From contig NC_081405.1 of NCBI RefSeq assembly GCF_030272615.1, positions 653,938,920-654,002,919 on the forward strand: a stretch of DNA of 64,000 bases, given 5' to 3'. This document shows, in pieces, positions 1-11,767 of the stretch. Within the stretch, counting starts at the first letter, position 1, and the number at the start of each line of letters is the position of its first letter. The stretch is from Cryptomeria japonica. Taxonomy: Eukaryota; Streptophyta; Pinopsida; Cupressales; Cupressaceae. Both the position numbers and the translations under genes were made by a program. A model generated the notes under the pieces. The model was not told the DNA's origin, made no database searches, and saw nothing but the letters and a program-made list of their open reading frames with translations.

Positions 1-692
1 TCTCCAGCCTCCTTGAAATGAGAGATGAGCCTGAATTTATAGAAAATTCAAAAAGAAACCAATGGCTACAATCAAAAGATGATGAGCGGTCAAGATTTTC
101 CAAGAGGAAGCACAATCCAGGTGAATTGATGTGATTGGATGCTTTTCTCAGTTTTTAAAAGAAATTGAACTAAAATTAAGATAAAATTAAAAAAAACTGA
201 TTTATTCTCTATTTAATTCAATTTTAAGATTTAATTGTTTTAATTGCTTTCTTTGAGATTATCTATCAATTTGTAATTTGTTTTTCAAGATTATCTCCAA
301 TTGATTTCTTTTCTCAAATTTTTAATTCCTTTTTTTGTCAATTAATTCCTGTTTTGATTTATTTCCATTTTGAAGATTTGTGCTCAATTGATTTATTTAA
401 TTAAATTCCTCTTTTTGATGATTTAATGACAAATTGATTTATTTAATTAAATATGCAAGGTTATTCAATTAAAATAAATAAGATAATTGTTTAAAATGAT
501 TTACTTGGAATGATCTTATTAATTAAATAAATATTTAATTAATATTGGTTGATTGATTTGCCATGTGACATTTGATGATTTAAAGAATTAATTGTGTGCT
601 TAAGATTGATTTAATTGCCTTTCGTTAGGACCTTGGTGATGTTGTCGAGATTAGGGGCCCATGGTTTAGATGACCATTTTTAGGGTATTACA
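1..692 (-). repeat. Element A 3' LTR (partial)
   Basis: Matches 31713-32404 almost base for base, including the run that ends tagggtattaca. The window starts about 360 bp into the LTR as read on the plus strand. On the minus strand the LTR starts TGTAATACCCTAAAA. It is AT-rich, with many ttaattaa and attgattt blocks. The same LTR family recurs as the two LTRs of element B on the other strand. Confidence 0.93.
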
Positions 693-706
693 TTTGCCCC
701 TCTTTG
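693..706 (-). promoter_or_regulatory. Element A polypurine tract
   Basis: The minus strand reads CAAAGAGGGGCAAA directly against the LTR start TGTAATACCC, the position expected for the plus-strand DNA primer. The same tract borders the 3' LTR of element B at 47929-47941. Confidence 0.85.
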
Positions 707-1882
707 AATTAATGTGCGAGCAGCGCATTGGTTCAAAGAATAGTTGATGTATAGGAGATACCAGTTCTGAACTTGATTGATCACGAACTAGATGAAAAGC
801 GAGGTGTTTAGCTTGATTCGAAGTGATGAAGCTGAATGAAGTCTGATTAAAGCAATACCATTCCCGAACTTGGTTGAACTAGGAATGATAGAATACAAAA
901 GATACTGAACTTGAACTTGATTGATCAAGAAGCAGATCTTACTGCTCTAGAACTTGATTGATCTAGACACAGCGAGTGATGATTAAAATTGATCTTGAAC
1001 TTGATTGATCAAGATACAATGAAGATAAACTGTTCAGCTTGATCCAAAGTGACAAATATTGAACACCTGCTTAAATTGAGTGTGATCAAAGAAACTCTTT
1101 AAACCCTTGATTGAGTTTAAATGAATAATTAACTTGATGAAAAGTGATGAAACTAATTAAAGTTAAGAGATTGATTCAGATGAAGACAAATATTAGCTTG
1201 ATTTGAAGCGATGAAACTGATATGCCCCTAGTGATTGATTTGATTCAGATGATTAAAAAATCTCAACTTGATATAAACTAATGAAGTTGAGATGCCCCTA
1301 GCGATGAGGTCTTATTTGATTGATTTTCTTTAGTTGAAAAAGATTTTTTGCTTGACTTTCGATGAAGATTTAAAAAATTTCTTGACATTGAAGAAGATGT
1401 GAGGTCATAAGGACATGAGTATGCCCCCTCGGGAGCGAAATCGAAAGATAGCGAGGGTACGTAATGATAGGCAATTTTGTGCGATGATAAGTTGTTTTGA
1501 GCATAAATTGATTCAGAGGAATTTTTGAAAATTTTGCATTGATTGATAGTAGAAATTAAATTGAGATTCAGCATTGAAATTGAGCACAAAGTTAAAGAAA
1601 GAGCATTTGATGAAAAGTGCTAAGTGGTCCAAATTCTGAAATTGACTAGAAAAATGATCTCGAATTTCAATTTTGATCCCGAAAATGGAATCAGGATGGT
1701 CAAATTAGCTAAGGGTACAATTTTCATGTCCATTGGAGCAAGTTGAAATATTAGGTTTTTGGCTATCTATGGGACAAAAGTGTCATTTTCAATTCATTTT
1801 GACCCTCAAAGTTTGAAAATTCAAAAAGCCTTCAATGAAGAAAATGGTGGTCCCTACTCGTCAACATCGATTCGAGCACCAG
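707..1882 (-). other. Element A 3' non-coding region with degenerate repeats
   Basis: No coding frame is supported. From about 760 to 1040 the unit gaacttgattgatca (containing the palindrome ttgattgatcaa) recurs at least four times with variants, spaced 40-140 bp apart. Closely related sequence lies at 46800-47928 in element B in the opposite orientation, so the region is conserved between the two elements and probably belongs to the transposon, not to flanking DNA. Confidence 0.7.
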
Positions 1883-2428
1883 AGGAGACATAATTGACCT
1901 CGAAACTATGAGCCAGCAGTAAGTGATTGATCTTAAGCCTGTTTGTGTTTCCAATTTGAATTTTTGTTATGCATTTTTCAAGTTTTTCACGGGTTTTGGG
2001 TTGGGTGTCTCGGTTTATCGTGCGAGACAGGATCCTATCTTGTACGAGAAACTGGTAAAAAATCTTTTGTCATTTGAGCCTATTAGTTTTATCGTTCAGG
2101 GGGTACCTATGTGTCCTACGACATGTCTGTAAAAAGACCATTTTGTCATGCAGAGTCTAATAAATTATCGTTTGAGATTGTTTTGTCGTACGACACCTAT
2201 TCTTGACTCGTACGAGATGTTGCTTCTCTATGTTTTGTCATACAAAAGACAGTGAGCATTTTTGAGGGTGTAAACGTGAAAATTTGATTTTGCATTTGAC
2301 TTAGTTGGATTTGTGTGATGTTTTCCTTCTCGTGTAGGCTCATTTGGAATGTTTTCTGATGCTTCATTGTTCGATTGTTGCAGGTGCGCTTACCTCCTGT
2401 GCTCTTTAGATGCGTGTATCCTCCCACT

Positions 2429-4260
2429 ATGGAATTAGTTCGAGATTTATCTGAGGTTGAGCAGGCTCATGTTGATATATGCATCTTGACTCATCTGTTG
2501 AGGTTACCTGATATCCGTGTGAACCACGGGATTCTCACGACGTTGGTAGAGTGATTTCATTCAAAGCATAATACATTTCATTTGCTAGTTGGGGAGTTGA
2601 CTATCACTCCTGAGGATGTGTATAGGATCCTTCGTATCCCTTTTGCTAGGGATAAGGTAGATTATGATACTGCGTTGTTACCTAGACTATAGGCAGTGAG
2701 GAATGTATTCAAGGATCCAGACATTTTGACTCATTCCATGAGTTGGGACATACTTATGAGCAGATATAGTGAGGAGTATCCCCTGGCATGTGTTCTAGCA
2801 GGGTTCATTGGGTGCTTTTTGATGCCGGATAGGGGGCAACAGGGTTTCTAGAGCGGATGGGGCTAGATGCTAGAGAGGTTGATAGAGACCCCTCAAAGAC
2901 TTGGCTGGGGCTCTTGTTTATTGGCCCACATGTATCGGGAGATGCATGAGATCGTATACAGAGATGAGTGGAGCATGGCCGCGGGTGTGTACATTTTATA
3001 GGTTTGGACCTGGGAGCACCTTCTTGTTTGTCGGCCCATAGTAGCAGACAATAGAGAGCTTGAGCAGCTGATCATTTACAGGTATGTTGGATATATCACA
3101 CAACCCCATCTGGGCAAGAAAGACTTCTGGAGATGGCAACTCGATGACTTGATAGCCATTGTATGGAGACCATATAGAGGGTTGGAGCCATGGGATGACT
3201 AGCGGCTAGTTTGCAGGGACCTGTTTGTTACACGCCCACTGATTGGGAGGTCACAGATTGTTGTGGAGAGATTCATTGTTTTGTGAGTGATGAGTCAGTA
3301 TGGCTAGCCCTAGGGGATCTTGAAGGAGTATACAACATATGCTCGATATGCAGATGAGGAGAGATAGGGATGGTCTCCGTGGTTATCATACGTGTTGGCG
3401 ATGCAGGAGTTGATAGGGTTACACCACCTGAGGTGGGATTGCCTGGATGATGTAGCAGATGCGGGTGTATTGCCCTAGTATAGAGATCATTTTTAGCAGC
3501 ATCTGTTCCCATGTTTTATAGACCTGGGCAAGCAGGCTCCTCATATTGAGGATGTTGAGGAGGATGCCCCCACACCAACATAGGGACAGGACCAGAGACA
3601 AGGCCATAGGTAGGGTCAGGCACAGAGAGATGAGGCTCCGCGACGAGGTAGTGGTGATCCAGGTGCTAGCAGTAGTAGGGTACCAGCTAAGGGTGGGTAG
3701 TAGAGGGGTGAGGGTGGATCCCTAGGGCGAGTGGGTGGGATGGAGGAGGAGCGAGCAGCTCCTAGATAGGTGTGAAAGTGGAGGGAGGAGTAGGGTGGAG
3801 GTGGCGGTGGATGTGGAGATCGGGGTGGAGATGGGGGTGGAGATGGAGGACCTATAAGAGAGCAGGGGACAGATATTGGATGGTCGATGAGGGCACACCT
3901 TGCAGAGCTGTAGTCACAGTTGACAGTGGTGCAGACTCAGCTAGTGGAGCGAGACCGACAGCTAGCCGAGGTGAGGGCTGAGCATGATTGCCAGATCACA
4001 ACATTGAGAGAAAAGTTGAGAGTAGAGATAGAGTCTCTATGACAAGAGGTCCTTCTCCAGAGCAGTAGGGCAGCGTATTACATAGCAGCGTATAGTGTTG
4101 TAGTTCCTGTTGCACAGCAGGTGCAACCCTATTCACAGTGTATGGCCTGATCAGAGGGAGCACGAGCACCTTGACAAGATCCTGGGCATCAGGCTCCTCC
4201 TCCTCCACCAAGCGATGAGAGAGAGGGTGCAACCTATATTATTCCTTTTTGTGTAGCTCA
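2429..4260 (+). pseudogene. Plant mobile domain (PMD, aminotransferase-like) gene remnant, antisense to its host retrotransposon
   Basis: From the ATG at 2429 one frame can be followed to about 3770. It is interrupted only by stop codons, mostly TAG plus a few TGA, with no frameshift needed. Recognisable PMD signatures are NTFHL...GELTITPEDVYRIL near 2575-2630, LLAHMYREMHEIVYRDEW near 2915-2970, and VWTWEHLLVCRP shortly after. A glycine/arginine-rich stretch follows, then (near 3910-4060) a charged heptad-like coiled coil in another register. PMD proteins are plant-specific; some (MAIN, MAIL1) act in silencing and genome stability, and PMD frames are also known inside plant transposons. It runs opposite to gag-pol of element A, between integrase and the 3' LTR. 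Most stops fit C-to-T change of CAG or CGA codons, so the frame was probably functional when it arrived. The exact 3' end is uncertain. Confidence 0.75.
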
Positions 4261-5426
4261 GATATTTTTTTTGTAGACACACCCATTTTTTTGAAGCCTA
4301 TACAATTCTTGCTTCGATGGGAGTTTGTATATGTCATTTGACATCACTTTGTACTCTTATACTTGACATGATATATATACAAGATCTGATTTGACTTCAT
4401 CATAATTTTGTTGATCCGCTTATGAAATGCCTTTTATATGCTTTATTCTATATGTATGCATTTCTTTTCAACATGAATGTATGAATGCAAATGGAATATG
4501 AATGTCTATTTTTCTTTCTTTTCAGATGCAAATAAATGATGATGTAGATGAGTAACTAGAATGAGCAATGCAATTTTTCTTCATTTTTCAGTGCAATAAT
4601 ATGGATGCAATGTTTTCATTTTTCAGTGCAATAATATGGATGCAAATGAATGATAGTAAATGTATAAATCTATATGTATGCAGCTAACATCTCAAAACAC
4701 AAGTACTCGATCAGAGAAATGATGATGAAAAAGAGACCACTTAGCAAAGAAATAATGACACTCCCGACTCTCGTTCAAAAGATAAAGAGATCATTGTTAT
4801 TATACTGAAATCACTCCAAATGCACAAAATGTAGGATGAAATGCAAGATGAGATGCAAAATGAAATGCAACCTAAACCTAGTCACTGGACTTTGAAAAAG
4901 CTTAAGTGTCATCATTGAGCATTTAATGATTATAGCAGGCAGATTAGAGTTCCTTTCTTGTCATGTGCAATATTAATTATCTTATCCGCAATGACCCTTT
5001 TTTCTCATTCATATCCTTGGACAGATTACGCATGGACGTGGATTGCATCATAAAGAAATTCCCTCAAAATAGACAAAGAAATGATATGGAACCTCCCTGT
5101 AGCATTCAAATAAGCGGAGTCGAGGTATGTGAGGTGATTCCACCTTGATGTGAAGGCTCTTATCATAGACACCCAGCTAATTTATATGTTTCTAGATCAT
5201 TGGGATCATTCCTACAACCAGCAAACAAGAAAATATTATGCCCCCAATCCTTGCTTCTCTTAGTCACAATAGACTTCCTCGAGTTACTCAGAGGGATAAT
5301 AATCGAAAACCAATATAAAAAGATAGCACACAAATAAAATTTTCATGCATATCTCAAACATTTTAGTGATTGTTTTCCATTATGTTGTTTTTCTTGCTAA
5401 CTCAGTGATAAAACTCTTCAGTAGTC
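4261..5426. other. Non-coding part of the PMD block
   Basis: AT-rich, with no supported coding frame. It could be the 3' flank of the captured PMD gene. It contains a two-copy tandem repeat of period 35 bp (unit begins catttttcagtgcaataa) at 4582-4645, and many short atgaatgcaa-type words. Confidence 0.5.
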
Positions 5427-5434
5427 AGGAGACA

Positions 5435-6255
5435 GGTAACTGACTCGAAGTGGATGACCAGGTTTCACTGACGTAAGGTTGACTTGGTTGATACTGCTTA
5501 GGACATGTCATGTGCTCTGTTGATTACCTAAGACTAGGACATTGATCGATTTCAAGCCGTGAAAGTTCCAACAAAATAGGATGTCACAAAAGTGATTGAA
5601 ATATGTACAAGTAAAAGTAAATGTGCAGGAAAGCGGAAATGCCAACGTTGCATTGATAGATGGAGTTCTTGAGTACAAGAGGTGCCTATTTACCAGGTTT
5701 TCACTTGCTTGGAAGAGATGCATATATTTTTTTTTTTACCAAGGTGCTTGTTTACCAGGTTTTCACCAGGGCATTTTCTCTCTTTTTTCCTTTTTTCTTC
5801 TATTTTTCTTTTTCTCTTTTTTTTTTGAATTTCTTCAGGACTTTTTCTGATTTTTAGGATTTTTTCAGTTTGTTTTCTGATTTTTAGGATTTTTTCAGTT
5901 TGTTTTCTGATTTTTAGGATTTTTTCAGGACGTTTTCTGATTTTTAGGATTTTTTAGGACTTTTTCTTATTTTTAGGATTTTTTTAGGACTTTTTTCTGA
6001 TTTTTAGGATTTTTTTAGGACATTTTCCACTATAAAAGCGGTTGGAGCAGAGAATATTTAGGTGAAGAATTTATTTAGATGGATGGTGTTAATTGGTTCG
6101 CAGAGCTGTTCTCCTTCCGATGTTGAAAGTTGATATGCACCAGAGCCAAAAGTTGCAGTAATGATATAGGGACCCAGCCAGTTGGGTTCAAACTTCCCTT
6201 TGTTATCTCAAAACTGTTGATTTTTAGGATTCTCTCTTAGAACTAAGTCACCAAC
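5435..6255 (-). repeat. Element A region between integrase and the 3' block, with T-rich tandem repeats
   Basis: Integrase-proximal sequence (about 6050-6255) still encodes a conserved pol C-terminal segment (minus-strand residues KFEPNWLGPYIITATF). From about 5840 to 6030 there are six or seven tandem copies of a 27-31 bp unit, ctgatttttaggattttttcag, with spacer changes. The motif ttaccaggttttcac occurs at about 5689 and 5752. Matching repeats and motifs are found in element B at 46262-46540 on the other strand. Confidence 0.75.
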
Positions 6256-7392
6256 CTAAAATTCTTGGTGTCGAACTTTCTTGTTATATCCTCTGGACAT
6301 TCTCTTTTGATACACTCTGAGATGATCAAATGCCACTTGCCGATGCTCATCCAGCAATTCGAGCTCTTGCAATCTAGATATTCTATAGTCTTCATCAGTA
6401 ACAAGACCTTGCAAGGAAACTCTTAGAGATGGTATTTCTACTTCAATGGGTAATACTGCTTTGGACCCATACACTAAAGAAAAAGGTGTAGCCCCAGTAG
6501 GTGTTCTGATACTTTTTCTATAAGCCCATAGTGCAGGATTGAGTTGTAGATGCCAATCCTTCCTAGATTTGTTCATTGTTCTATACAAGATAGTCAGTAG
6601 GTTTTTATTAGATGCCTCTACTTGTTTGTTACCTTGAGGGTAATATACGGAGGACCAGTGTTGTTTGATTTTAAACTTCTCATAGATTTCATCTAGATCT
6701 TTGTTCTTAAACTGTCCTCCATTGTCTATTATAATTGATGAAGGTATACCATACTTGTAGATGATATAGTTAAGAATAAACACAGCTACTTGTTTTCAGG
6801 TTGCCTTGATGAGTGGAACTGCTTCTACCCACTTAGTGAAGTACTCAGTGGCAGTGATAATAAATTTATGTCCATTAGATGACGCAGGATATATTTGGCC
6901 TATCAGATCAAATGCCCACTATTGGAAGGGCCAGTGTGTCACAAAGGGTATGAGATCCCTTGCTGGAGCGAGTATAAGGTGCCCATGCAACTGACACTTT
7001 TCATAGGTTTTAGCAAATTTAATAGCTTCCTTCTCCATGTTTGGCCAGTAGTAGCTAGCCCTTATTAGTTTGCGTGCTAAAGTCAGACCATTCGAATGAG
7101 ATCCACAAACACCTTCATGAACTTCGGATAATGTGCATTGAGACTCCTCAGTTTCTAGACATCTAAGCAAAGTATTATCTAAACCTTGCCTGAATAGGTT
7201 GTTAGCAATAATGACGTACCGTGATGCATTTTGGATTAGGTTCCTTTTTACATTTCGGGAAAGATTAGAAGGGATGACTTGGTCACAAAGGTAAGAGAAA
7301 ATGTGGCTATAACGAGATGAGTCATGTCCAATAATAGAACAAACTACCTGAGACTTGGGAGAATCATAGGCAGGGTAATGTAACTCTTCCAC
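6256..7392 (-). pseudogene. Element A integrase (broken)
   Basis: Two open stretches, 7392-6919 and 6783-6256, joined by a segment with stops. The N-terminal zinc region has HEGVCGSH, but the distal pair reads TYEKCQ, so the first cysteine of the CxxC has become tyrosine. The catalytic core keeps FDLIGQI near 6888 (first Asp), IDNGGQF (second Asp) and GNKQVEASNK (Glu). Downstream residues include NPALWAYR and TPFSLVYG, typical of gypsy integrases. It would insert element cDNA into the host genome, but this copy cannot be translated through. A Tat-type assignment agrees with the second RNase H just upstream. Confidence 0.9.
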
Positions 7393-7425
7393 TAGGAATT
7401 CAAAGCAAAAATTAGACTCTTGTAG

Positions 7426-8145
7426 CTATGGTATAGATGCCAAAGTGGCTATTGCATCTGCTGCTCTATTTGCTATTCTGGGGATCCGCTGAAAGGATAC
7501 AGAGGTAAAATATTTCTTGAGGTCATCCACCATCCTATTGTAAGGCATCAATTTCTCATCTTTCATCTGATATAGGTCATTAATCTGGTTGATAATGAGT
7601 TGAGAATCTCCATAGATGTGTAATTCCACGATCTTCCAGTCGATGGCCAGCTTGATCCCATCTACCAAAGCTTCATATTCTGCAATGTTGTTTGTGCAAG
7701 GGAAGAGAAGTTTGTAAGCTTTTGGAATTGAGTATTTTTGGGGAGTAATAAATAGTATCCCAACACCAGAACCATGTTGAGTGAAAGACCCATCAAAGAA
7801 CATCTTCCATGATTGTTCAGTAAGGTGCATGATTGATTCATCTGGGAATTCTATATGCAGAGGTTGATTGTCTTCAAGTGGAGCTTCAGCAAGTTGGTCT
7901 ACAATAACGTGTCCTTTGATGGTTGTATGTTCCACATATTCAATGTCAAATTCTATAAGGACCATGACCCATTTGGCCAGTCTTCCTGTAAGCATTGCTT
8001 TACTGAGAAGATACTTGAGTGGATCAATATTGGCTACCAGCTTAATAGAGTGTGCCAACATATAATGCCTTAATTTTTGTGATGCAAAGACCAAAGCTAA
8101 GCATGCTTTCTCTATTATAGTATAATTCATTTCATATGACACCAA
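7426..8145 (-). pseudogene. Element A RNase H region, including the second (archaeal-type) RNase H
   Basis: A 239-codon open stretch. The first 90 residues are the RT-linked RNase H end (EKACLALVFASQKLRHYM, LAKWVMVLIEFDIEYV). The rest is a second RNase H fold with FFDGSF (Asp), NNIAEYEALVDGI (Glu), GDSQLIINQ (Asp) and ANRAADAIA (Asp); these are the four acidic positions of an active site. This second domain, placed before integrase, is the hallmark of the Tat/Ogre/Retand gypsy branch. The stretch itself is open, but the preceding RT is broken and in a different frame. Its usual role would be to remove the RNA strand during cDNA synthesis. Confidence 0.9.
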
Positions 8146-8281
8146 TGTTCTACTGATGTTGTGCCAGAAGTGCCCCCAGTGAAGTATCTATAGCTGATAT
8201 GTACATGATCAATGGCTTACCTTGAATCGGTGGCATTAATATGGGTGGATTAGAGAGATATTATTTGATATGTTGTAAGTG

Positions 8282-9079
8282 TCATTCACAATCTTTATCC
8301 CAGTTGTATTGAATCCCTTTCCTTAATACCTTCGTGAATGGTTGAGCCTTGTCAGCTAGCTGAGATATAAAATGCCTTATGGACTGAAGATGGGCTTGTA
8401 GACTTCTCATCTGGCTGATATTCTTGGGTGGAGGCATGTCCATTATAGCTTGGACCTTATCAGGATCAACCTCAATTCCCTTTTTTGAAATTATGTAACC
8501 AAGCAATTTTCCTGATGTGACTCCAAATGCACACTTTTTAGGATTTAATCAGAGCTTGAATCTTTCCATTCTATCTAGTATGAGGCCGAGTTCCTGAATA
8601 TGCATAGATCTCTTCATAGTCTTTACTAGAGTGTCATAAAAATAATCTTCCATGTTTTTATGCATCATATCATGGAAAATAATGGTTATTGCTCTTTGGT
8701 AAGTTGCTCCCATGTTCTTTAGAGCAAATGACATAACATTCCAATAGAAGGTTCCCCATGCACATGTGAAAGATATCTTTTCCTAATCTTCAGGTGCTAT
8801 CTTGATTTGATTGTAACTAAAGAATCCATCCATTAATGAATACATCTCATATCCGGTAGTCATATCTACTATCATGTCAATGTTGGGCAATGGAAAATCA
8901 CCTTTCAGACATGCCTTGTTGAGATCCTTGAAATCTATGCAAACTCTAATAGATTTGTCTGCTTTTGATACAAGCACTATATTTGATATCCATTTTGCGT
9001 AATCTATAGCTCTGATAAACCCAACTTTTAGCAACTTCTCTAATTCAGCCTTGACTAGCAGTGCCACATGGGGATGCAT
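8282..9079 (-). pseudogene. Element A reverse transcriptase (broken, catalytic site mutated)
   Basis: Three open pieces in one frame: 9079-8783, 8734-8549 and 8506-8282. RT motifs visible are GFIRAIDYAKWISNIVLV, CIDFKDLNKAC, FPLPNID, LMDGFFSYNQI (first catalytic Asp) and MSFALKNMGATYQR. The YVDD box reads DYFYDTLVK, so its first Asp is Tyr. The thumb/connection has LGYIISKKGIEVDPDKV. The mutated active site and the stops mean this copy cannot reverse-transcribe. Confidence 0.9.
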
Positions 9080-9082
9080 CTT

Positions 9083-10557
9083 TCAATGTTTTTGTTTGAC
9101 TGGTTTAACTCTTGGTGTGATAGAGAGATGATGCATGATGAGATCAAGATCGAGTCCTGGCATATCTGAGTATGTCCATGCAAAGTTGATCTTCTTTTCT
9201 AAAAACAAATTGCTGAAATCTTTTAACTCTTCTGCTGACAGTGATTGAGCTAAATGAATGATATGCGGTCTCTCTTGACTCCCAATGTTCGCTGACTGAT
9301 TTGGCTCAATCAATATGGAAGATCTCTCCTGGAAGTGACTCGGTAGTATATCAAGTATCTCACCTTCAAGTGCCTCAGAGAGGTTTTCACCTTTAGGTAC
9401 GTCCTTTATTTTCTCTTTTTTAGAGTCTGACACCACCACGATGTGGTTTTTGCCATCAGATCTTTTATTCTTATTTTTCTTGTTTTTGCAACTAAGATAC
9501 TTGATATACGCTTCAGTCATGTTCTCACTTTGTTCGCTAGTGGAAGAGCACATGGGTTCAACTGCATTGAGATAGGAGGCTAATGTATAGTCATTGGCAA
9601 AGGTAGGGACATTCAAGGGTTAGTTATAAAGAGTACAATCAATCAGTTCTAAATGTATTAAAGATAAGGTTGGAATAGGCTCAAGGGAGTGTACGGTACT
9701 ATCATCATGACTTCGGACTGACCAGTCAAGTTCTAGAAGACTACCTTGCATATGTGTCTCGAGACCAGGAAGAGTTACAACACGATTATCAAAATTCATG
9801 TTAGTATTTAGTGGACCTAACCCAACTGACCTACTTCTAGCATTGTCACCTACTTCAGACTAGACTACTACTATGGTGTGACAGTAGACAATATCTCATC
9901 ATTCATGACAAAGTAGTCATAATGCATTGTTGAATAGTTGTTGTTATAAATAGAGCTCCTATCTGAGTCATCAAAGTCATAGGATGAAGTTGTTGACTTA
10001 TCTTCAATTGGATTAGTAAAGGTATATATAGTATCAACACCCACATCTTTGATGCTGCAAGTCCCTTCGTGATTTGGTTCATTGATTACTTGTATTTGAC
10101 ACACTTGTGAACATAGCTCTGATGATTCCGTTAATCCCTATCATCTATTCCATTCAACTTCTTCTAGACTGATGACTGGTTATGTTGTTGTAGCCTCTAG
10201 TTCTTCTTATGTATTTCCGTACCTGACTTGTCTTATTTCATTAGAAGGGTTGGTAGGTGAAGGAATTGCTTGTGTCTGATCTTTCTCCAGCTATCGTTCA
10301 TAGTCTTCTTGTCTCCTTAGTCTGATTTCTTCTATCTCCTTTTGCATTCTTAGGTGTATCAACTCTTGTGCGTCATCTGTGATATCATTAGATTCTTCAA
10401 GGGTTTTTGTAGTAGATGTATCTGAAATATGGTTTGGACCCCACTCATACTCATTTGAATCAGTTTCTGAATCCTCTGTTAGTTGTCTACCAGTATATGT
10501 GACTGGAACTTTTAGTGGTGCAAACAAATCTCTGATCCTATATACTTCGTCTCTCAT
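9083..10557 (-). pseudogene. Element A pol N-terminal/spacer region between protease and RT
   Basis: Open stretches 10557-10291, 10104-9871 and 9616-9083, in two frames. The last piece ends FAWTYSDMPGLDLDLIMHHL, the conserved segment that leads into gypsy RT, then a proline/lysine stretch joined to the RT start. The remainder is acidic and low in recognisable motifs (DTSTTKTLEESND, DFDDSDRSS), as in the linker of Tat polyproteins. Between 10560 and 10938 there is no long open frame; it appears to be the same polyprotein interrupted by stops. Confidence 0.7.
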
Positions 10558-10938
10558 ATCCTCTAGGATTGCTACTTCCTATGGTATTACAGCCGATACA
10601 ACTGGATCTTGACTATCATCTGTTTCCTCTTTCTGGGTGAGCAATCCTTTCTATTCATTGTCACACTCTTCCTGAGTTTGTTGGGTATTGATCTCTTGTA
10701 TTGTTAAAGGTAGTACCTTTTTCTTCCACTTACGTTGATGGTGAGGCGTGTTCTTCTAATCTGATTGCCTTCTTGGATCATATCCCAGTCTAGCTTTATT
10801 ATTGATAGACTTAGTTTGTAACTAAATGGGTTCAACAATACCTTGTTGATGCTTGCCTAGAGGACCAGTACCTGAATATCCCATGTGTTGAAGCATCTTG
10901 TATCCTGGACCATATTGTGTCAGAGAAATCTCACAATG

Positions 10939-11643
10939 TCATATTTCTTTGCTTGCACTGTCTTCTTTGAAGAGCGATTTGAGAACATCATCCTCTTCTA
11001 TTTCACCTGCAAGAGAAGTAGAGGATTGTATAAAGGTGCCATCATAAATGACTTTTGGAGCTGAATTTTGTGGCTTCATAACTGGCTTTGATGGTTTTCC
11101 CGACTGTATTGGTGATGGAGGAAGAGACGTTAGTGAGAGTATACACTCTATCTTGTAGCCATCCATGCCAATGTTTGTGATTTTAAATTTCTTTTCTAAA
11201 TCTCTCAGCAAAGATTCTGGACTTTCAGCTGTAGAAGTTGCTCTATTGTTAGGAACAAAAGCATAAGCACCCTGCATTAACGCATTGCAGGTATAGCTTG
11301 CATCGGCCGTAATACTGACTTCAACTCCATTATGACAAAATTTCAGGAATTGATGATACGTAGATGGTACTGCTTTCATGTCATGAATCCATGGCCTACC
11401 TAGTAAGATGTTGTAGAAAAGAGGAAGATCCAAGACCTGAAAAATGACATCTCTTTTCACAGGTCCTACTCTGATTGGTAATAGTACCAGACCCTTAGAA
11501 GTTCTTTCTTCTTCATCATAAGCCTTGATTGTTATCTTCTTTGTTGGATCAATAACATTTTCAGAGAATCCCAGCTGTGTCAATAGATTGTAGGTACAAA
11601 TATTCAACCCAGTGCCTCCATCTATCAAAACACGTTTTAACAC
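10939..11643 (-). pseudogene. Element A aspartic protease
   Basis: A 234-codon open stretch. The retropepsin active site is VLIDGGTGLNI; the flap and later motif are VGPVKRDVIFQVLDLP and YNILLGRPWIHDMKAVPST, characteristic of gypsy Tat-like proteases. It would cleave the Gag-Pol polyprotein. The catalytic Asp is present and the domain looks complete, but it is out of frame with gag upstream (frame change between 11643 and 11768). The C-terminal third is proline-rich linker. Confidence 0.88.
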
Positions 11644-11767
11644 GGTGTTTATGAATCATGGCTTCTATGTGTAATGGCTAGTTATGTGGGTGACTCAGTG
11701 AGTTATCATCTTCTTCAGAGAAAGTGAGGTAATGAGGTGAGGTCAAGTGACCCACCATAGATTGAAA

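Larger units (their letters stand above)
1883..5434. other. 3.5-kb block in element A flanked by 8-bp direct repeats, absent from element B
   Basis: Sequence on both sides of this block is colinear with element B around 46785-46805, where the two sides are joined directly. In A the block is bounded by aggagaca at 1883-1890 and again at 5427-5434; B keeps a single agaca-type junction. The block carries the plus-strand PMD-like pseudogene. The repeat is either a duplication made when the block was acquired, or microhomology used when it was lost from B's ancestor. Confidence 0.65.

Noticed and set aside
1278-1589. 103-codon minus-strand open frame near the element A 3' end
   Set aside because: It lies in the degenerate-repeat non-coding region and has no motif; the matching region of B does not keep it as a clear frame.
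3772-3981. Separate small Trp/Arg/Gly-rich protein
   Set aside because: It is the low-complexity linker of the PMD remnant read in another frame.
5508-5723. Conserved small protein (similar frames in A at 5508-5723 and B at 46486-46707)
   Set aside because: The similarity reflects DNA-level homology of the 3' regions of A and B. There is no pattern of protein-level conservation that I can show, and the B frame starts in unrelated sequence.
5840-6030. CRISPR-like array
   Set aside because: Units are contiguous degenerate tandem repeats without unique spacers, in a plant retrotransposon.
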